The notes under the pieces were generated by a model. The model searched no databases. It was not told the DNA's origin and saw nothing but the letters and a program-made list of their open reading frames with translations. A stretch of 64,000 bases of DNA, taken from Candidatus Macondimonas diazotrophica (GTDB lineage: Bacteria > Pseudomonadota > Gammaproteobacteria > UBA5335). The stretch lies in the NCBI RefSeq assembly GCF_004684205.1, contig NZ_SRIO01000007.1:1-64000 (forward strand), in the 5' to 3' direction. Position numbers and translations under genes: made by a program. This document shows positions 42,301 through 50,555 of the stretch, piece after piece; position 1 is the first letter of the stretch; the number at the start of each line of letters is the position of its first letter.

Positions 42301-43089
42301 CTCGGCAATGTAGGGGCGCATGTCGCGGCCGCCGAGCGCACAGTTGAGGCCGATGGCCAAGGGTTGGGCGTGCCGAACGCTGTTCCAGAAGGCTTCGGTG
42401 GTTTGGCCGGACAGGGTGCGGCCGGAAGCATCGGTAATGGTGCCGGAGATGATCACCGGCCAGCGTTCCCCCAGTTCCTCGAACAGCGTTTCACACGCAA
42501 AGATCGCAGCCTTGGCATTGAGGGTGTCGAATATGGTCTCGATGAGCAGCAGATCGGCGCCGCCGGCAATCAATCCCCGCCCCTGCTCCAGATAGGCGGC
42601 CACCAGCTCATTGAAGCTGACGTTGCGAAATCCGGCGTCGTTGACATCCGGGCTGATGCTGGCAGTGCGGTTGGTGGGGCCCATGGCGCCAGCGACGAAG
42701 CGTGGTCGGTCAGGCGTCGAACAGGCATCTGCCGCCTCACGCGCAAGGGTGGCAGCAGCAACGTTCAGCTCATACGCCAATGCTTCCATGCCGTAGTCAT
42801 GCAGCGCGACAGTGGTCGAGTTGAACGTGTTGGTCTCGATGATATCCGCGCCCGCCTCAAGGTAGGCCCGATGGATGTCACGAATGATGTCTGGTTGGGT
42901 CAGGACCAGCAGGTCATTGTTCCCCTTCACGTCCTGCGGCCAATCTTCGAAACGGGCCCCTCGGTAATGGTGCTCTTCCAGCTTGTGGCGCTGGATCATG
43001 GTTCCTGTGGCGCCATCGATCACCAGTATGCGACGGGAAAATGCGTCGAGCAGCTGTGTCCGGCGATGGGGGGATGCGGTTTCGGGCAT
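39304..43089 (-). CDS. metH: Cobalamin-dependent methionine synthase
   Basis: MetH transfers a methyl group from methyltetrahydrofolate to homocysteine through cobalamin. The 1261-residue product has all four modules. The homocysteine/zinc domain has Cys in GLNCALGG and [10 protein letters not shown]. The pterin domain is near residues 360-620. The cobalamin domain has [10 protein letters not shown], whose His is the lower cobalt ligand, near residue 780. The reactivation domain contains [12 protein letters not shown] near residue 1185. I start at ATG 43089 with AGGA upstream. A longer frame opens at a GTG at 43122 without support. No cobalamin or SAM riboswitch is recognisable upstream. Confidence 0.96.
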   Translation of the reverse strand: MPETASPHRRTQLLDAFSRRILVIDGATGTMIQRHKLEEHHYRGARFEDWPQDVKGNNDLLVLTQPDIIRDIHRAYLEAGADIIETNTFNSTTVALHDYGMEALAYELNVAAATLAREAADACSTPDRPRFVAGAMGPTNRTASISPDVNDAGFRNVSFNELVAAYLEQGRGLIAGGADLLLIETIFDTLNAKAAIFACETLFEELGERWPVIISGTITDASGRTLSGQTTEAFWNSVRHAQPLAIGLNCALGGRDMRPYIAELSRLADCYVSCYPNAGLPNAFGEYDEKPEDTAGILAEFADAGLVNLVGGCCGTTPEHIQAIAETVASRAPRSVARPDPACRLSGLEPFNITPQMLFVNVGERTNVTGSARFRELVKSGDYATALAVALQQVEAGAQIIDVNMDEGMLDGVAAMRQFLNLIAAEPDIARVPIMIDSSKWEVIEAGLQCVQGKPIVNSISMKEGEAKFIREARLCRKYGAAIVVMAFDEQGQADTLARRQEICARAYRILVEQVGFPAEDIIFDPNIFAIATGIAEHNNYGVDFIEATRWIKTNLPGALVSGGVSNVSFSFRGNNAVREAIHAVFLYHAIRAGMDMGIVNAGALVVYDQIDPELRERIEDVVLNRRDDATERLLEIAERFRSTGQVQETEDQAWRTLPVSERITHALVKGIDSFVEADTEELRAEIAARGGRPIEVIEGPLMAGMNVVGDLFGAGKMFLPQVVKSARVMKKAVAYLIPYIEAERQPGEAVRSNGKIVLATVKGDVHDIGKNIVGVVLQCNNYEVIDLGVMVPGQKILEAARTEQADIIGLSGLITPSLDEMVTLAREMARQEFDLPLLIGGATTSRAHTAVKIDPAYPGPVVWVKDASRSVPVVASLLSAEQKPQTIRAIHDEYEQIRARHANKERQDKFLRLADARERRTLIDWEGYRPPRPRMLLQQAKDVCQGPACDHHSHAATQFTKVFENYPLEELREFIDWQPFFISWELKGRYPDLLHNPATAEAARRLWDDAQAMLDRLIAERWLRASGVIGLFPAHQVDDDDIVIYTDENRTEIRTRLHYLRQQGEHREGVPNRSLADYIAPQASGVADYIGGFAVTAGLGCAERVAEFRRNLDDYSAILLESLADRLAEAFAERLHQRVRQEFWGYQPDEHLDNTALIAEKYAGIRPAPGYPACPDHTEKATLWALLDVERQCGITLTESQAMWPGASVSGWYFSHPQSQYFVVGRLDRDQVADYARRKGWSIVEAEKWLAPNLGYEPED

Positions 43090-43150
43090 GGATCCGTCCT
43101 GGTGTCGCGGCGGGAAGGGCACCGATCTGCGGGTGCATGGCAGGGCTTCT

Positions 43151-43156
43151 ATTCTA
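43151..43156 (-). promoter_or_regulatory. Candidate -10 element for metH
   Basis: TAGAAT on the minus strand (43156-43151) lies about 62 bases before the metH ATG and just downstream of the SCP2-gene terminator. The -35 region would fall in the terminator T-run and is not clear. Confidence 0.35.
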
Positions 43157-43163
43157 CAAAAGG

Positions 43164-43199
43164 AAAAGGCCCAGCGGGGATCGCCCGCCGGGCCTTTTT
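43164..43199 (-). terminator. Strong rho-independent terminator of the SCP2 gene
   Basis: A GC-rich stem (GGCCC plus GCGGG paired with CCCGC plus GGGCC, one mismatch) is flanked by A-runs on the left and T-runs on the right, so it could work in both directions. On the minus strand it ends the SCP2 transcript before metH. Confidence 0.8.
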
Positions 43200-43202
43200 C
43201 AG

Positions 43203-43228
43203 AATAAGCCGCAGCAGGGCGGCTTATT
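43203..43228 (-). terminator. Perfect 10-bp hairpin over the SCP2 stop codon
   Basis: AATAAGCCGC at 43203-43212 and its exact complement at 43219-43228 pair with a six-base loop. The right arm includes part of the SCP2 stop codon. There is no T-run. It stands directly before the strong terminator and may protect the mRNA end. Confidence 0.45.
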
Positions 43229-43616
43229 ACATCAGCATGCCTTCGGGCATCACGTTCTGCAGCTGCATGGCGATGGACATGTCGCCTTCGATCTGGATGC
43301 GGCCAGACATGAACAGCTGCTGGGGGTTGGCGGTGCGATCGATCATCAGCTCGCGCCAGGTGGCTTCGTCGGTGACCAGGGTCATCTCGGCATCGTCCAC
43401 GCCGGGCTTGATTTCGATGTCGCCACCCTTGATGTGGAAGGAATAGGCGGCGTCGGCGTCGGTGATGTTGAAGCCGATCACGGTGGAGAAATCGCCGGCC
43501 TTGTCACGGGCTTCCTGCTTCTTGTCTTCGGGCAGGGCAGCGATCTGCTCGGGGATGAACTTCTCGAAGAAGTCCTTCGGGCTGATATCGGAAGGGGGAG
43601 TAGGACGATCGGCCAT
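43227..43616 (-). CDS. SCP2 sterol-binding domain protein
   Basis: A 129-residue protein made of one SCP2-type lipid-binding domain: [27 protein letters not shown] near residue 45, then [30 protein letters not shown]. Members bind fatty acyl or isoprenoid lipids. No signal peptide is seen, so it is probably cytosolic. AAGGAG lies 8-13 bases before ATG 43616, which decides against the frame opening at 43643. It stands alone, with an 18-base dyad upstream and a strong terminator downstream. The ligand is unknown. Confidence 0.88.
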   Translation of the reverse strand: MADRPTPPSDISPKDFFEKFIPEQIAALPEDKKQEARDKAGDFSTVIGFNITDADAAYSFHIKGGDIEIKPGVDDAEMTLVTDEATWRELMIDRTANPQQLFMSGRIQIEGDMSIAMQLQNVMPEGMLM

Positions 43617-43663
43617 TTTCATCTCCTTAAAAGGAATCAACAAGATCCATTTGGTAGTTTACG

Positions 43664-43681
43664 ATCCAGCGCTCGCTGGAT
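43664..43681 (-). promoter_or_regulatory. Perfect 18-base dyad upstream of the SCP2 gene
   Basis: ATCCAGCG, two bases, CGCTGGAT: an exact inverted repeat 48-65 bases before the SCP2 start, flanked by TTGCGC- and TAAACT-like promoter words on the minus strand (spacing 20, too long for certainty). It has the size and symmetry of a site for a dimeric repressor, but a hairpin role is possible. Confidence 0.35.
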
Positions 43682-43789
43682 GCGCAATAGCCTAGTGAAG
43701 CCCCATTGAAACTGCAAGACGCTTGGAGCCCTGTGTTGACGGGGCATCGGCTCAGGTCGTGAGGTGTCCCCTCCGCCGCAGAACGATTC

Positions 43790-43798
43790 TGCTAGGAT
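43790..43798 (+). promoter_or_regulatory. Candidate extended -10 promoter of the mlaA operon
   Basis: TG at 43790-43791, a C, then TAGGAT at 43793-43798. The predicted start of transcription is about 50 bases before mlaA. No clear -35 is visible. Confidence 0.4.
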
Positions 43799-43810
43799 AA
43801 CCGCCATTCA

Positions 43811-43845
43811 CCCCGGGCTTCGCCCGATTGGCGGGGGTTTTTCGG
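43811..43845 (+). promoter_or_regulatory. Leader hairpin with T-run before mlaA
   Basis: A stem (CGGGC, three-base loop, GCCCG, with outer C-run against a G-run) followed by five T lies between the candidate promoter and the mlaA ribosome binding site (GGAGGG). It resembles a terminator placed in the leader, so it could attenuate the operon. The pairing is imperfect. Confidence 0.3.
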
Positions 43846-43855
43846 AGGGTTTGTC

Positions 43856-44605
43856 ATGCGGTGGTCCCGTCATCTGGCCACGATTGGATTTGCGACATGT
43901 TTGGCTATGTCTGGAATGGTGGGCCCGCTTCATGCGTCCGAGCAGGATCCGCTGGAGCGGATCAACCGGGTTACGTATCGCTTCAACGAAAAGGCCGATG
44001 AATGGGTGCTGCGACCGGTCGCGGTGACCTACGATCGCTATACGCCCACCCCGATGCGGCAGGGGATCGGCAATTTCTTCAGCAACCTGCGCGAACCGCG
44101 ATACTTCGTGAACAACGTGTTACAGGGCAAACCCGATCGGGCATTGATCGATCTCGGCCGTTTCGTACTGAACAGCACGTTCGGCTTCCTCGGGGTATTC
44201 GATCTGGCGACCCATTGGGCCGGCTGGTCGCAAAGCGATGAGGATTTCGGCCAGACCCTGGGCTACTGGGGACTGCCGCAGGGGTGGTACGTGGTGGTTC
44301 CGCTCTATGGGGGAACCACGATCCGGGACGGGGTCGGTGCGATTGCCGACTGGCAACTGAACCTGATCGAGACGGTGGACGACGAGGCGCTCGAATGGGG
44401 GCTGCTGGCCCTGGATGTGGTCGATATTCGGGCCGGGTTTCTGGATGCCGATCAGACGCTCAAGACGGTCTATGATCCTTACAGCTTCGTTCGCGATGCC
44501 TATTTCCAGCGCCGGCTGGCCAAGGTCTACGACGGTAATCCGCCGACGCCGAAGCTGGAAGCGCCGGACAATGGTGACGTGCTTCCGCCCTGGGAAAGCG
44601 ATTGA
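43856..44605 (+). CDS. mlaA: Outer-membrane phospholipid-transport lipoprotein MlaA (VacJ)
   Basis: MlaA removes phospholipids from the outer leaflet of the outer membrane and passes them to the MlaC shuttle. The 249-residue product has a signal-like N-terminus and the family core DPLERINRVTYRFNE near residue 25. FFSNLREPRYFVNNVLQG near residue 70, LGYWGLPQGWYVVVPLYGG near residue 137 and YDPYSFVRDAYFQRR near residue 205 follow. The signal region lacks an obvious lipobox before residue 24 (GPLHAS), so it may be a non-lipidated form. The other mla genes are absent here. It leads a seven-gene run. Confidence 0.93.
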   Translation: MRWSRHLATIGFATCLAMSGMVGPLHASEQDPLERINRVTYRFNEKADEWVLRPVAVTYDRYTPTPMRQGIGNFFSNLREPRYFVNNVLQGKPDRALIDLGRFVLNSTFGFLGVFDLATHWAGWSQSDEDFGQTLGYWGLPQGWYVVVPLYGGTTIRDGVGAIADWQLNLIETVDDEALEWGLLALDVVDIRAGFLDADQTLKTVYDPYSFVRDAYFQRRLAKVYDGNPPTPKLEAPDNGDVLPPWESD

Positions 44606-45216
44606 ATCAGGACCCCGTTGATGGTGTCGGAATTCTGCTCGCTGCTGGACGATCGGTTCGTATGCAGGGACGGGACAAACGCTGGCTGCCGGTGGGCAAG
44701 GTACCGATGGCGCTTCGTGTCGCCCAGGCCTTTGCCGCAGTGCCGTTCGGTCGCCGTCTGGCTGTGGTGCGTCCGGATGATACCGCGCTGGTGCAGGAAT
44801 TCGCTCGATCGGGTTTTGAAAGTCTCATCAACCCCGATCCAGATCGGGGGCGCTGTTCGTCCTTGGCTTGCGCCTGGTCAGCTCTTTCCGAGGCTGCGCC
44901 GGTGATGGTTTCGGTTGCCGATCTGCCGGAATTGACGGCAGGGCTGCTGCAGGATCTCTGGCGGCGTTTTGGTGAGATGGATCCAGAGGCGATTCTTATC
45001 CCGCGCTACCAGGGACAATGGGGGCATCCCCGCTGCCTGGGCCGGCCCCATGTCGCTGCACTGATGGCGCATGGTGGCCGCGAATCGGTCCCGGTCTATC
45101 TCGCAAAAAACCCGCAGGTCATCCAATTTTGGGATGTAAAGGACCCGGCGGTGGTTCGCGACGTGGACACGCCCGATGTCTACGACGCACTGTGCAGGCG
45201 GCAGCCCAATGCCTGA
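44602..45216 (+). CDS. MobA/MocA-like nucleotidyltransferase
   Basis: A 204-residue NTP-transferase-like protein. It has the nucleotide-binding start GILLAAGRSVRMQGRDKRWLPVG near residue 10, VSVADLPELTAGLL near residue 103 and HPRCLGRPH near residue 142. This fits the MocA/MobA group that attaches CMP or GMP to the molybdenum cofactor, though the canonical GxSxRMG is altered. It appears to start at a TTG overlapping the mlaA stop (TTGA at 44602-44605), so expression is tied to mlaA. The adjacent XdhC-like gene supports a cofactor role. No molybdoenzyme gene is in the window. Confidence 0.8.
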   Translation: MNQDPVDGVGILLAAGRSVRMQGRDKRWLPVGKVPMALRVAQAFAAVPFGRRLAVVRPDDTALVQEFARSGFESLINPDPDRGRCSSLACAWSALSEAAPVMVSVADLPELTAGLLQDLWRRFGEMDPEAILIPRYQGQWGHPRCLGRPHVAALMAHGGRESVPVYLAKNPQVIQFWDVKDPAVVRDVDTPDVYDALCRRQPNA

Positions 45217-46003
45217 CTGGTTGACCGCGCTGGTGACGCAGACCGGCACGCGCCAAGCCTGCGCCGTGGCCACGGTGGTTTCCATCGAGGGGTCGGTGTC
45301 GGCGCACGTGGGCGCCAAGGCCGTGTTCGACAACCACGGCCGATTGCTGGCCGGCTGGGTGGGCGGCGGATGCGCCCAGGGACGTGTGGCCGAGGCGGCT
45401 GTTGAGACACTGAAGGACGGGCAGGGCCGATTGTTGGCTTTGGACCTGCGCAGTGAAGTGTTGGGTGTGGGCATGCCTTGTGGGGGTGAGATGACCGTTT
45501 TCGTCGACCCGATTCGACCGTCGCCGATGCTTTGGATCATCGGCGACGGTCCGTTGGCCGAATCGCTGTGCACCCAGGCGGCCCAGGTCGGATTCACCGT
45601 GAGCGTGCTGGACGTGCGCGCCGAGCCATCGCGATTTCCGGCTGCGTTCAACGTCGTGAACGATGATCCGGCCTATGCTCGCTTGAAGGAGGCCGATGCG
45701 CAGGACTACCTGATCATCGCGACCCAGCACAAGGGCGATCATCTCATCCTGCGTGAAGTTCTGGCACGCTCTTTCGCCTATGTGGGGTTGATTGCCAGCC
45801 GTCATCGGGCTGGGCTGATGCGGGACGATCTGATGCAGTCCGGCCTTTCCCCCGCTCGATGGGCGCACCTGCGGGCACCGGCCGGATTGGACCTGGGCGC
45901 ACGCATGCCGGCCGAAATCGCCACGGCGGTCATTGCCGAACTGCTCGCTGTGCGCAATGGGCATTCGGGCCAGCCGCGATCGATCATCAAGTCAGACCTA
46001 TGA
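45209..46003 (+). CDS. XdhC/CoxI-family protein
   Basis: A 264-residue member of the XdhC/CoxI family, which binds and sulfurates or inserts molybdenum cofactor for hydroxylases such as xanthine dehydrogenase. The N-terminal domain has EGSVSAHVGAKAV and GWVGGGCAQGRV, then GMPCGGEMTVFVDP. The C-terminal part is a Rossmann domain (LWIIGDGPLAESL, LIATQHKGDH, GLIASRHRAG). ATG 45209 overlaps the previous gene, and its end overlaps yadG (ATGA). Its client enzyme must be encoded elsewhere, or the protein serves another purpose. Confidence 0.87.
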   Translation: MPDWLTALVTQTGTRQACAVATVVSIEGSVSAHVGAKAVFDNHGRLLAGWVGGGCAQGRVAEAAVETLKDGQGRLLALDLRSEVLGVGMPCGGEMTVFVDPIRPSPMLWIIGDGPLAESLCTQAAQVGFTVSVLDVRAEPSRFPAAFNVVNDDPAYARLKEADAQDYLIIATQHKGDHLILREVLARSFAYVGLIASRHRAGLMRDDLMQSGLSPARWAHLRAPAGLDLGARMPAEIATAVIAELLAVRNGHSGQPRSIIKSDL

Positions 46004-46971
46004 GCAATCGCATTGTGGACAACGCCCAACCGGCGCTGGTTATCGAGCACTTGACCAAAACCTACGCCAATGGCGTACAGGCGCTCCGGGACGTCAGTTT
46101 GACGGTCGCGGCCGGCGATTTCTTCGCCCTGCTGGGCCCGAATGGTGCGGGCAAATCCACGCTGATCGGGATCTTGAGCGCGCTGGTGAACAAAACCAGT
46201 GGGCGGGTGTGTGTATTCGGGCACGATTCCGACCGTGATCTGGAGGCCGTCAAGCGGTGTCTGGGCGTGGTGCCCCAGGAGTTCAACTGCAACGGCTTTG
46301 AAACGGTCTTCCACGTGCTGCTCAATCAGGCGGGCTACTACGGCGTGCCACGTCCAGTCGCGGAACGCAACGCGGCGCACTATCTCAAGGAACTCGGCCT
46401 ATGGGATAAGCGGCATGCGGTCGTGCGAAGCCTTTCGGGCGGGATGAAGCGGCGTCTCATGATTGCGCGTGCGCTGGTCCACGAGCCGCGCCTGCTGATT
46501 CTCGATGAACCGACCGCCGGCGTGGACATCGAGCTGCGCCGCGGGATGTGGACGTTCCTGCAGGAACTGAACGCCCAAGGGGTCACCATCATCCTGACGA
46601 CGCACTATCTGGAAGAAGCCGAACAGCTGTGTCGCAACATCGCCATCATCGATCAGGGCCGGATCATCGCCCACACGGCGATGCACGCCCTGCTGGCGCG
46701 TCTGGGGACCGAAACGCTGGTATTGACACTGGCCGAGCCGGTGCATGTGCTGCCGGCCAGCGGCGATTTCCCGCTGCGGCTGAAGGACAGCCATACCCTG
46801 GAAGTGGATGTGCGCGCCGAGCAGGATCTCAACAGTTTGTTCGCCTGGCTGGATTCCCGGGGGATTTGCGTGCGATTCATGCGCAACAAGGCCAATCGGC
46901 TGGAAGAACTCTTCGTTCAATTGACCGGCGCAAACGCCGGGACCGGTGCGCGGATGGGGGCGCGGGCATGA
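46000..46971 (+). CDS. yadG: ABC-2 type transporter ATPase, YadG-like
   Basis: The ATP-binding subunit of an ABC-2 exporter. The 323-residue product has Walker A GPNGAGKST near residue 45, signature LSGGMKRRL near residue 146 and Walker B LLILDEPTAGVD near residue 166. A C-terminal extension of about 90 residues is typical of drug or polysaccharide exporters. ATG 46000 overlaps the xdhC-like stop, and the last four bases overlap the permease start. The partner strongly resembles E. coli YadH, so the pair is YadG-YadH-like. The substrate of that system is not established. Confidence 0.92.
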   Translation: MSNRIVDNAQPALVIEHLTKTYANGVQALRDVSLTVAAGDFFALLGPNGAGKSTLIGILSALVNKTSGRVCVFGHDSDRDLEAVKRCLGVVPQEFNCNGFETVFHVLLNQAGYYGVPRPVAERNAAHYLKELGLWDKRHAVVRSLSGGMKRRLMIARALVHEPRLLILDEPTAGVDIELRRGMWTFLQELNAQGVTIILTTHYLEEAEQLCRNIAIIDQGRIIAHTAMHALLARLGTETLVLTLAEPVHVLPASGDFPLRLKDSHTLEVDVRAEQDLNSLFAWLDSRGICVRFMRNKANRLEELFVQLTGANAGTGARMGARA

Positions 46972-47762
46972 ACGGTGCGGCGGCCCCCCGGCGACTGGCC
47001 CGGCATGCGATTGCCTTCGAGACCATCTTCCGCAAGGAGGCCCGACGTTTTCTGCGTATCTGGCCGCAGACCCTGGTGCCGCCGGCGATTACCATGACGC
47101 TCTATTTCGTTATTTTTGGCAACCTCATCGGCCGGCGTATCGGGACCATGGGCGGGCATGATTACCTCGATTACATCGTGCCGGGATTGATCATGATGTC
47201 GGTCATCACCAGCGCGTATGCGAACGTGGTGAGTTCGTTCTTCGGCGCCAAATTTCAGCGCTTCGTCGAGGAATTGCTGGTGGCGCCGGTGCCGGGTTAC
47301 GTGATTCTGGCCGGATTCGTGGCCGGGGGTATGGTCCGCGCCATGCTGGTGGCGGGTCTGGTTACGGGCGTTTCGCTGTTTTTCACCGACCTGCGTATCG
47401 CTCATCCGCTGGTCACGCTGAGCGTGATGCTGCTCACCGCGGCGCTGCTCGCAGTCGCGGGCTTCATCAATGCGCTCTACGCCAAAACCTTCGACGATAT
47501 CTCGATCGTGCCGACCTTCGTGCTCACGCCGTTGACCTACCTCGGCGGCGTGTTCTATTCCATCGATCTGCTGCCCGCGTTCTGGCAGACCCTTTCCCGG
47601 TTCAATCCCATCCTCTATCTGGTCAATGCCTTTCGTTTCGGCATGCTCGGGGATGCCGATATTTCGCTGGCTGTCGCCTACGGCATGATGTTGCTTGCGC
47701 TCGCGATTGCGGTAGGTTGGGCGCTATGGCTGTTGAATCGGGGCTTCGGTCTGCGCAGCTGA
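46968..47762 (+). CDS. yadH: ABC-2 type transporter permease, YadH-like
   Basis: The membrane subunit of the same exporter. The 264-residue product has six hydrophobic segments and closely follows E. coli YadH: QTLVPPAITMTLYFVIFGNLIG near residue 29, GLIMMSVITSAYANVVSSFFGAKFQR near residue 67, TFDDISIVPTFVLTPLTYLGGVFYS near residue 176, and the terminal RGFGLRS. I start at ATG 46968 (ATGA overlap with yadG). The reading frame upstream of this is a shadow of yadG. Confidence 0.92.
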   Translation: MNGAAAPRRLARHAIAFETIFRKEARRFLRIWPQTLVPPAITMTLYFVIFGNLIGRRIGTMGGHDYLDYIVPGLIMMSVITSAYANVVSSFFGAKFQRFVEELLVAPVPGYVILAGFVAGGMVRAMLVAGLVTGVSLFFTDLRIAHPLVTLSVMLLTAALLAVAGFINALYAKTFDDISIVPTFVLTPLTYLGGVFYSIDLLPAFWQTLSRFNPILYLVNAFRFGMLGDADISLAVAYGMMLLALAIAVGWALWLLNRGFGLRS

Positions 47763-47772
47763 GGGTGAACGG

Positions 47773-48522
47773 ATGGAAACGGTGATTGTGACGGGCGGTT
47801 CTTCCGGGATCGGTCGTGCCTTATGCGCGGCATTGGCGCAGCGCGGTTTTGCGGTGTTGGCCGTGGCGCGGCGAGCCTCGGCATTGCAGAGCCTGGTGGA
47901 GGCGTTTCCCGGCGTGATCCAGGCGGTTGTCGCCGATGTCGCGACCCCGGAAGGACGCGACGCGGTTGCAGCCGCGCTCGGACCGGACCAACCGCTGCGG
48001 TTTCTGGTCCACAATGCGGGCACACTTGAGCCGATCGGCCCTTTGACCGATCTCAGCGTGAACGCGTTGCGGGCGCATTTCGCTGTGAACCTGGAAGCGC
48101 CGCTCTTTCTCAGCCAGCGGCTTTTGCCGCGACTCAGCGGCGGGCGTATCCTGCATGTTTCCTCGGGCGCGGCGCACCATGCCTATGCCGGCTGGGGACC
48201 GTATTGCATGAGTAAGGCAGCCTTGCACATGCTCTATCAAACTTGGCGCGAGGAGCTGGCAGACCGAGCGATCCGGGTGGGCAGCGCTCGGCCCGGTGTC
48301 GTGGACACGGCGATGCAATCGCTGATCCGGTCGACGCCGGCAGCGCGCTTTCCCCGTGTCGATCGCTTCGAGCGACTCCATCGTGACGGCCAGTTGCGCC
48401 GTCCCGAGGACGTGGCACGTTTCCTGGCCTGGCTGCTGCTGGCCTTGGAGGACACGGCGTTCGACGCCGCCGAATGGGACATCGGCGAATGCGAGGATCG
48501 CTGGCGCGCATTTATACAGTGA
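47773..48522 (+). CDS. Short-chain dehydrogenase/reductase
   Basis: A 249-residue classical SDR, intact in contrast to the broken one at 11.4 kb. It has the cofactor motif T7-GGSSGI-G14, the NAG motif at 81-83, the catalytic serine region HVSSG near 130, and Y144-CMS-K148. The substrate is unknown. GAGGGTGA precedes the ATG. It follows yadH by 10 bases and precedes the hydrolase by 25, consistent with one transcript from mlaA. Confidence 0.9.
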   Translation: METVIVTGGSSGIGRALCAALAQRGFAVLAVARRASALQSLVEAFPGVIQAVVADVATPEGRDAVAAALGPDQPLRFLVHNAGTLEPIGPLTDLSVNALRAHFAVNLEAPLFLSQRLLPRLSGGRILHVSSGAAHHAYAGWGPYCMSKAALHMLYQTWREELADRAIRVGSARPGVVDTAMQSLIRSTPAARFPRVDRFERLHRDGQLRRPEDVARFLAWLLLALEDTAFDAAEWDIGECEDRWRAFIQ

Positions 48523-48547
48523 CAGGCCCGTTCATCAGGGAGGATGA

Positions 48548-49447
48548 ATGACGGTGGAGATCCTGGATACCGACTCGGCGGAACGGGTCGATGTTTTCGA
48601 GACCGACGATGGGCTGCGGCTGTCCATCGGACGCTGGGGCGCGCCGCAGCGTGGAAGTGTGATCCTGTTGCATGGTGGCGGTCAGACCCGCCATGCGTGG
48701 GGGGCGAGTGCGGCGCGGTTAGCCGATGCCGGTTGGGAGGCGCTCGCCCTTGATCTGCGCGGGCACGGGGACTCGGACTGGTCCTCCGGCGGCGACTATG
48801 CCCTGAGCCGCATGGCTCGGGATGTCGAAGGAATTGCCCGAACGCTGCCCGGTCGACCGGTGATCGTCGGTGCTTCCATGGGCGGCATGACCGCGCTCTA
48901 TGCCCTCGGCCGAATGAACACCGAGCTGGCCCATGCGCTGGTGCTGGTGGATGTCGTGCCGCGCATGGAGGGTTCCGGCGTGCGCCGCATCGTGCAGTTC
49001 ATGCAGGCGCATCCAAATGGATTCGCGACTCTGGAAGAGGCCGCCGATGCGGTGGCCGCCTACCGCGGCCAAGGTCGGGAGCGCCCGGCCGATCTGGCCG
49101 GTTTGCGTAAAAACCTGCGGCAACGCGCCGATGGGCGCTGGTACTGGCATTGGGATCCGCGAATCCTGCAGCCGCGTGACGCCCAGGCCATGGCCGATTA
49201 CATGGGCTTGTTCGAGGCGGCCCGGGCGATCCGGGCTCCAACGCTGCTGGTACGGGGGCAGCGCAGCGATGTAGTGAGCGCCAAGGGTGTGGCGGAATTC
49301 CTGGAGCTGGTCCCGCACGCCGAGTTCGTCGATGTGGCCGGCGCGGGTCACATGGTGGCCGGGGACGACAACGACGCGTTCAGTGCCGCCATCATCGACT
49401 TTCTGGCACGGCATCCGTTGCCGGGGGAAGCGCCCCGGGCCAGGTGA
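48548..49447 (+). CDS. Alpha/beta hydrolase
   Basis: A 299-residue alpha/beta hydrolase. The oxyanion-hole region is LLHGGGQTRHAW near residue 41 and the nucleophile elbow is G-A-S110-M-G-G. The catalytic histidine lies in GAGHMVAGD near residue 275, with an acid in a preceding loop. The order of elements suits esterases, peroxidases or lyases of this fold, so the reaction is not predictable. GGGAGGA precedes the ATG. It ends the mlaA-led run, converging on the alcohol dehydrogenase 18 bases away. Confidence 0.9.
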   Translation: MTVEILDTDSAERVDVFETDDGLRLSIGRWGAPQRGSVILLHGGGQTRHAWGASAARLADAGWEALALDLRGHGDSDWSSGGDYALSRMARDVEGIARTLPGRPVIVGASMGGMTALYALGRMNTELAHALVLVDVVPRMEGSGVRRIVQFMQAHPNGFATLEEAADAVAAYRGQGRERPADLAGLRKNLRQRADGRWYWHWDPRILQPRDAQAMADYMGLFEAARAIRAPTLLVRGQRSDVVSAKGVAEFLELVPHAEFVDVAGAGHMVAGDDNDAFSAAIIDFLARHPLPGEAPRAR

Positions 49448-49465
49448 CGGCCCACAATCCCGGTG

Positions 49466-50467
49466 TCAGGGTGCCGAATCGGCGTCCGGCGGAACCAACA
49501 CCGCCGCGCCGGTCAAGTCGCCGCGGCGCAATGCGTCGAGCGCGGCATTGGCCTGATCGAGGGGAAAGCAGCGAGTCTCGGTCCGGATTGGAATCTTGGG
49601 CGCCAGGGCAAGGAATTCACGCGCATCGGCGCGGGTCAGATTGGCCACCGAACGCACCACCCGTTCGCCCCAGAGCAGGGTGTAGGGAAAGCGCGGAATG
49701 TCGCTCATGTGGATGCCGCCGCAGACGACGGTCCCACCCTTGCGCACGGCGGCGAGCGCTCGCGGCACCAGTTCACCGATCGGCGCGAACAGAATGGCGG
49801 CGTCGAGCGGGTGGGGCGGTGGCCGGTCCGAATCTCCGGTCCAGGCTGCGCCGAGACTGCGCGCAAATGCTTGGGCTGCGGCATCGCCCGGCCGGGTGAA
49901 GGCGTAAACCTCGCGATTTTCATGATGTGCCAGCTGGATCACGATATGCGCGGCGGCACCGAAGCCATACAGACCCAGCCGTCGTCCGGGCCCGGCCAGC
50001 CGCAGACTGCGATAGCCGATGAGTCCCGCGCAGAGCAGAGGAGCGGCTTCGGCGTCGGTGTAGGCTTCAGGCAGCGGGAAACAGTAGCGTGCATCGGCCA
50101 GAACCCGGTCGGCGTAGCCGCCGTCGCGCTGATAGCCGGTGAAGCGCGCCGCATCACAAAGGTTTTCCTGGCCGGTTCGGCAGCATTCGCAGATGCCGCA
50201 GGTCCATCCCAGCCACGGCACACCCAGGCGCATCCCGACCGGGAGCGAGACGCCGGATCCGCAGCACAGGACGCGCCCCACGATTTCGTGACCCGGAACG
50301 ATAGGGGTCGGGACATCGGGCAGTTCGCCATCGACGACGTGCAGGTCGGTACGACACACTGCGCAGGCTTGCACGGCCAGCAGTACTTCTCCCGGGCCGG
50401 GCGTCGGATCGGGTCTCTGGACGGCTTCGAGCCGCTGGCCAATTGCTGTCAAGGTCATCGCGTACAT
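49466..50467 (-). CDS. Zinc-dependent alcohol dehydrogenase family protein
   Basis: A 333-residue medium-chain dehydrogenase. The catalytic zinc ligands are in AVCRTDLH near residue 36 and GHE near residue 59. The structural zinc site is the four-cysteine CGICECCRTGQENLC near residue 90. The NAD(P)-binding GLYGFGAAAH lies near residue 165. This matches the AdhA-like group acting on simple alcohols and aldehydes. GGGAGC precedes ATG 50467. It lies downstream of corA on the minus strand. Confidence 0.92.
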   Translation of the reverse strand: MYAMTLTAIGQRLEAVQRPDPTPGPGEVLLAVQACAVCRTDLHVVDGELPDVPTPIVPGHEIVGRVLCCGSGVSLPVGMRLGVPWLGWTCGICECCRTGQENLCDAARFTGYQRDGGYADRVLADARYCFPLPEAYTDAEAAPLLCAGLIGYRSLRLAGPGRRLGLYGFGAAAHIVIQLAHHENREVYAFTRPGDAAAQAFARSLGAAWTGDSDRPPPHPLDAAILFAPIGELVPRALAAVRKGGTVVCGGIHMSDIPRFPYTLLWGERVVRSVANLTRADAREFLALAPKIPIRTETRCFPLDQANAALDALRRGDLTGAAVLVPPDADSAP

Positions 50468-50555
50468 GGGACGCTCCCGGCAGAATCATCCGGTGAGTGC
50501 CGGGATGTTTCCGGCGCATCGGCGCTTGTCTGGGGCCGGCGGTGATCGGCTGCGA

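Noticed and set aside
43090-43226. Cobalamin or SAM riboswitch before metH
   Set aside because: The region is only 137 bases and is filled by two hairpins that end the SCP2 transcript. No riboswitch core motif is visible.
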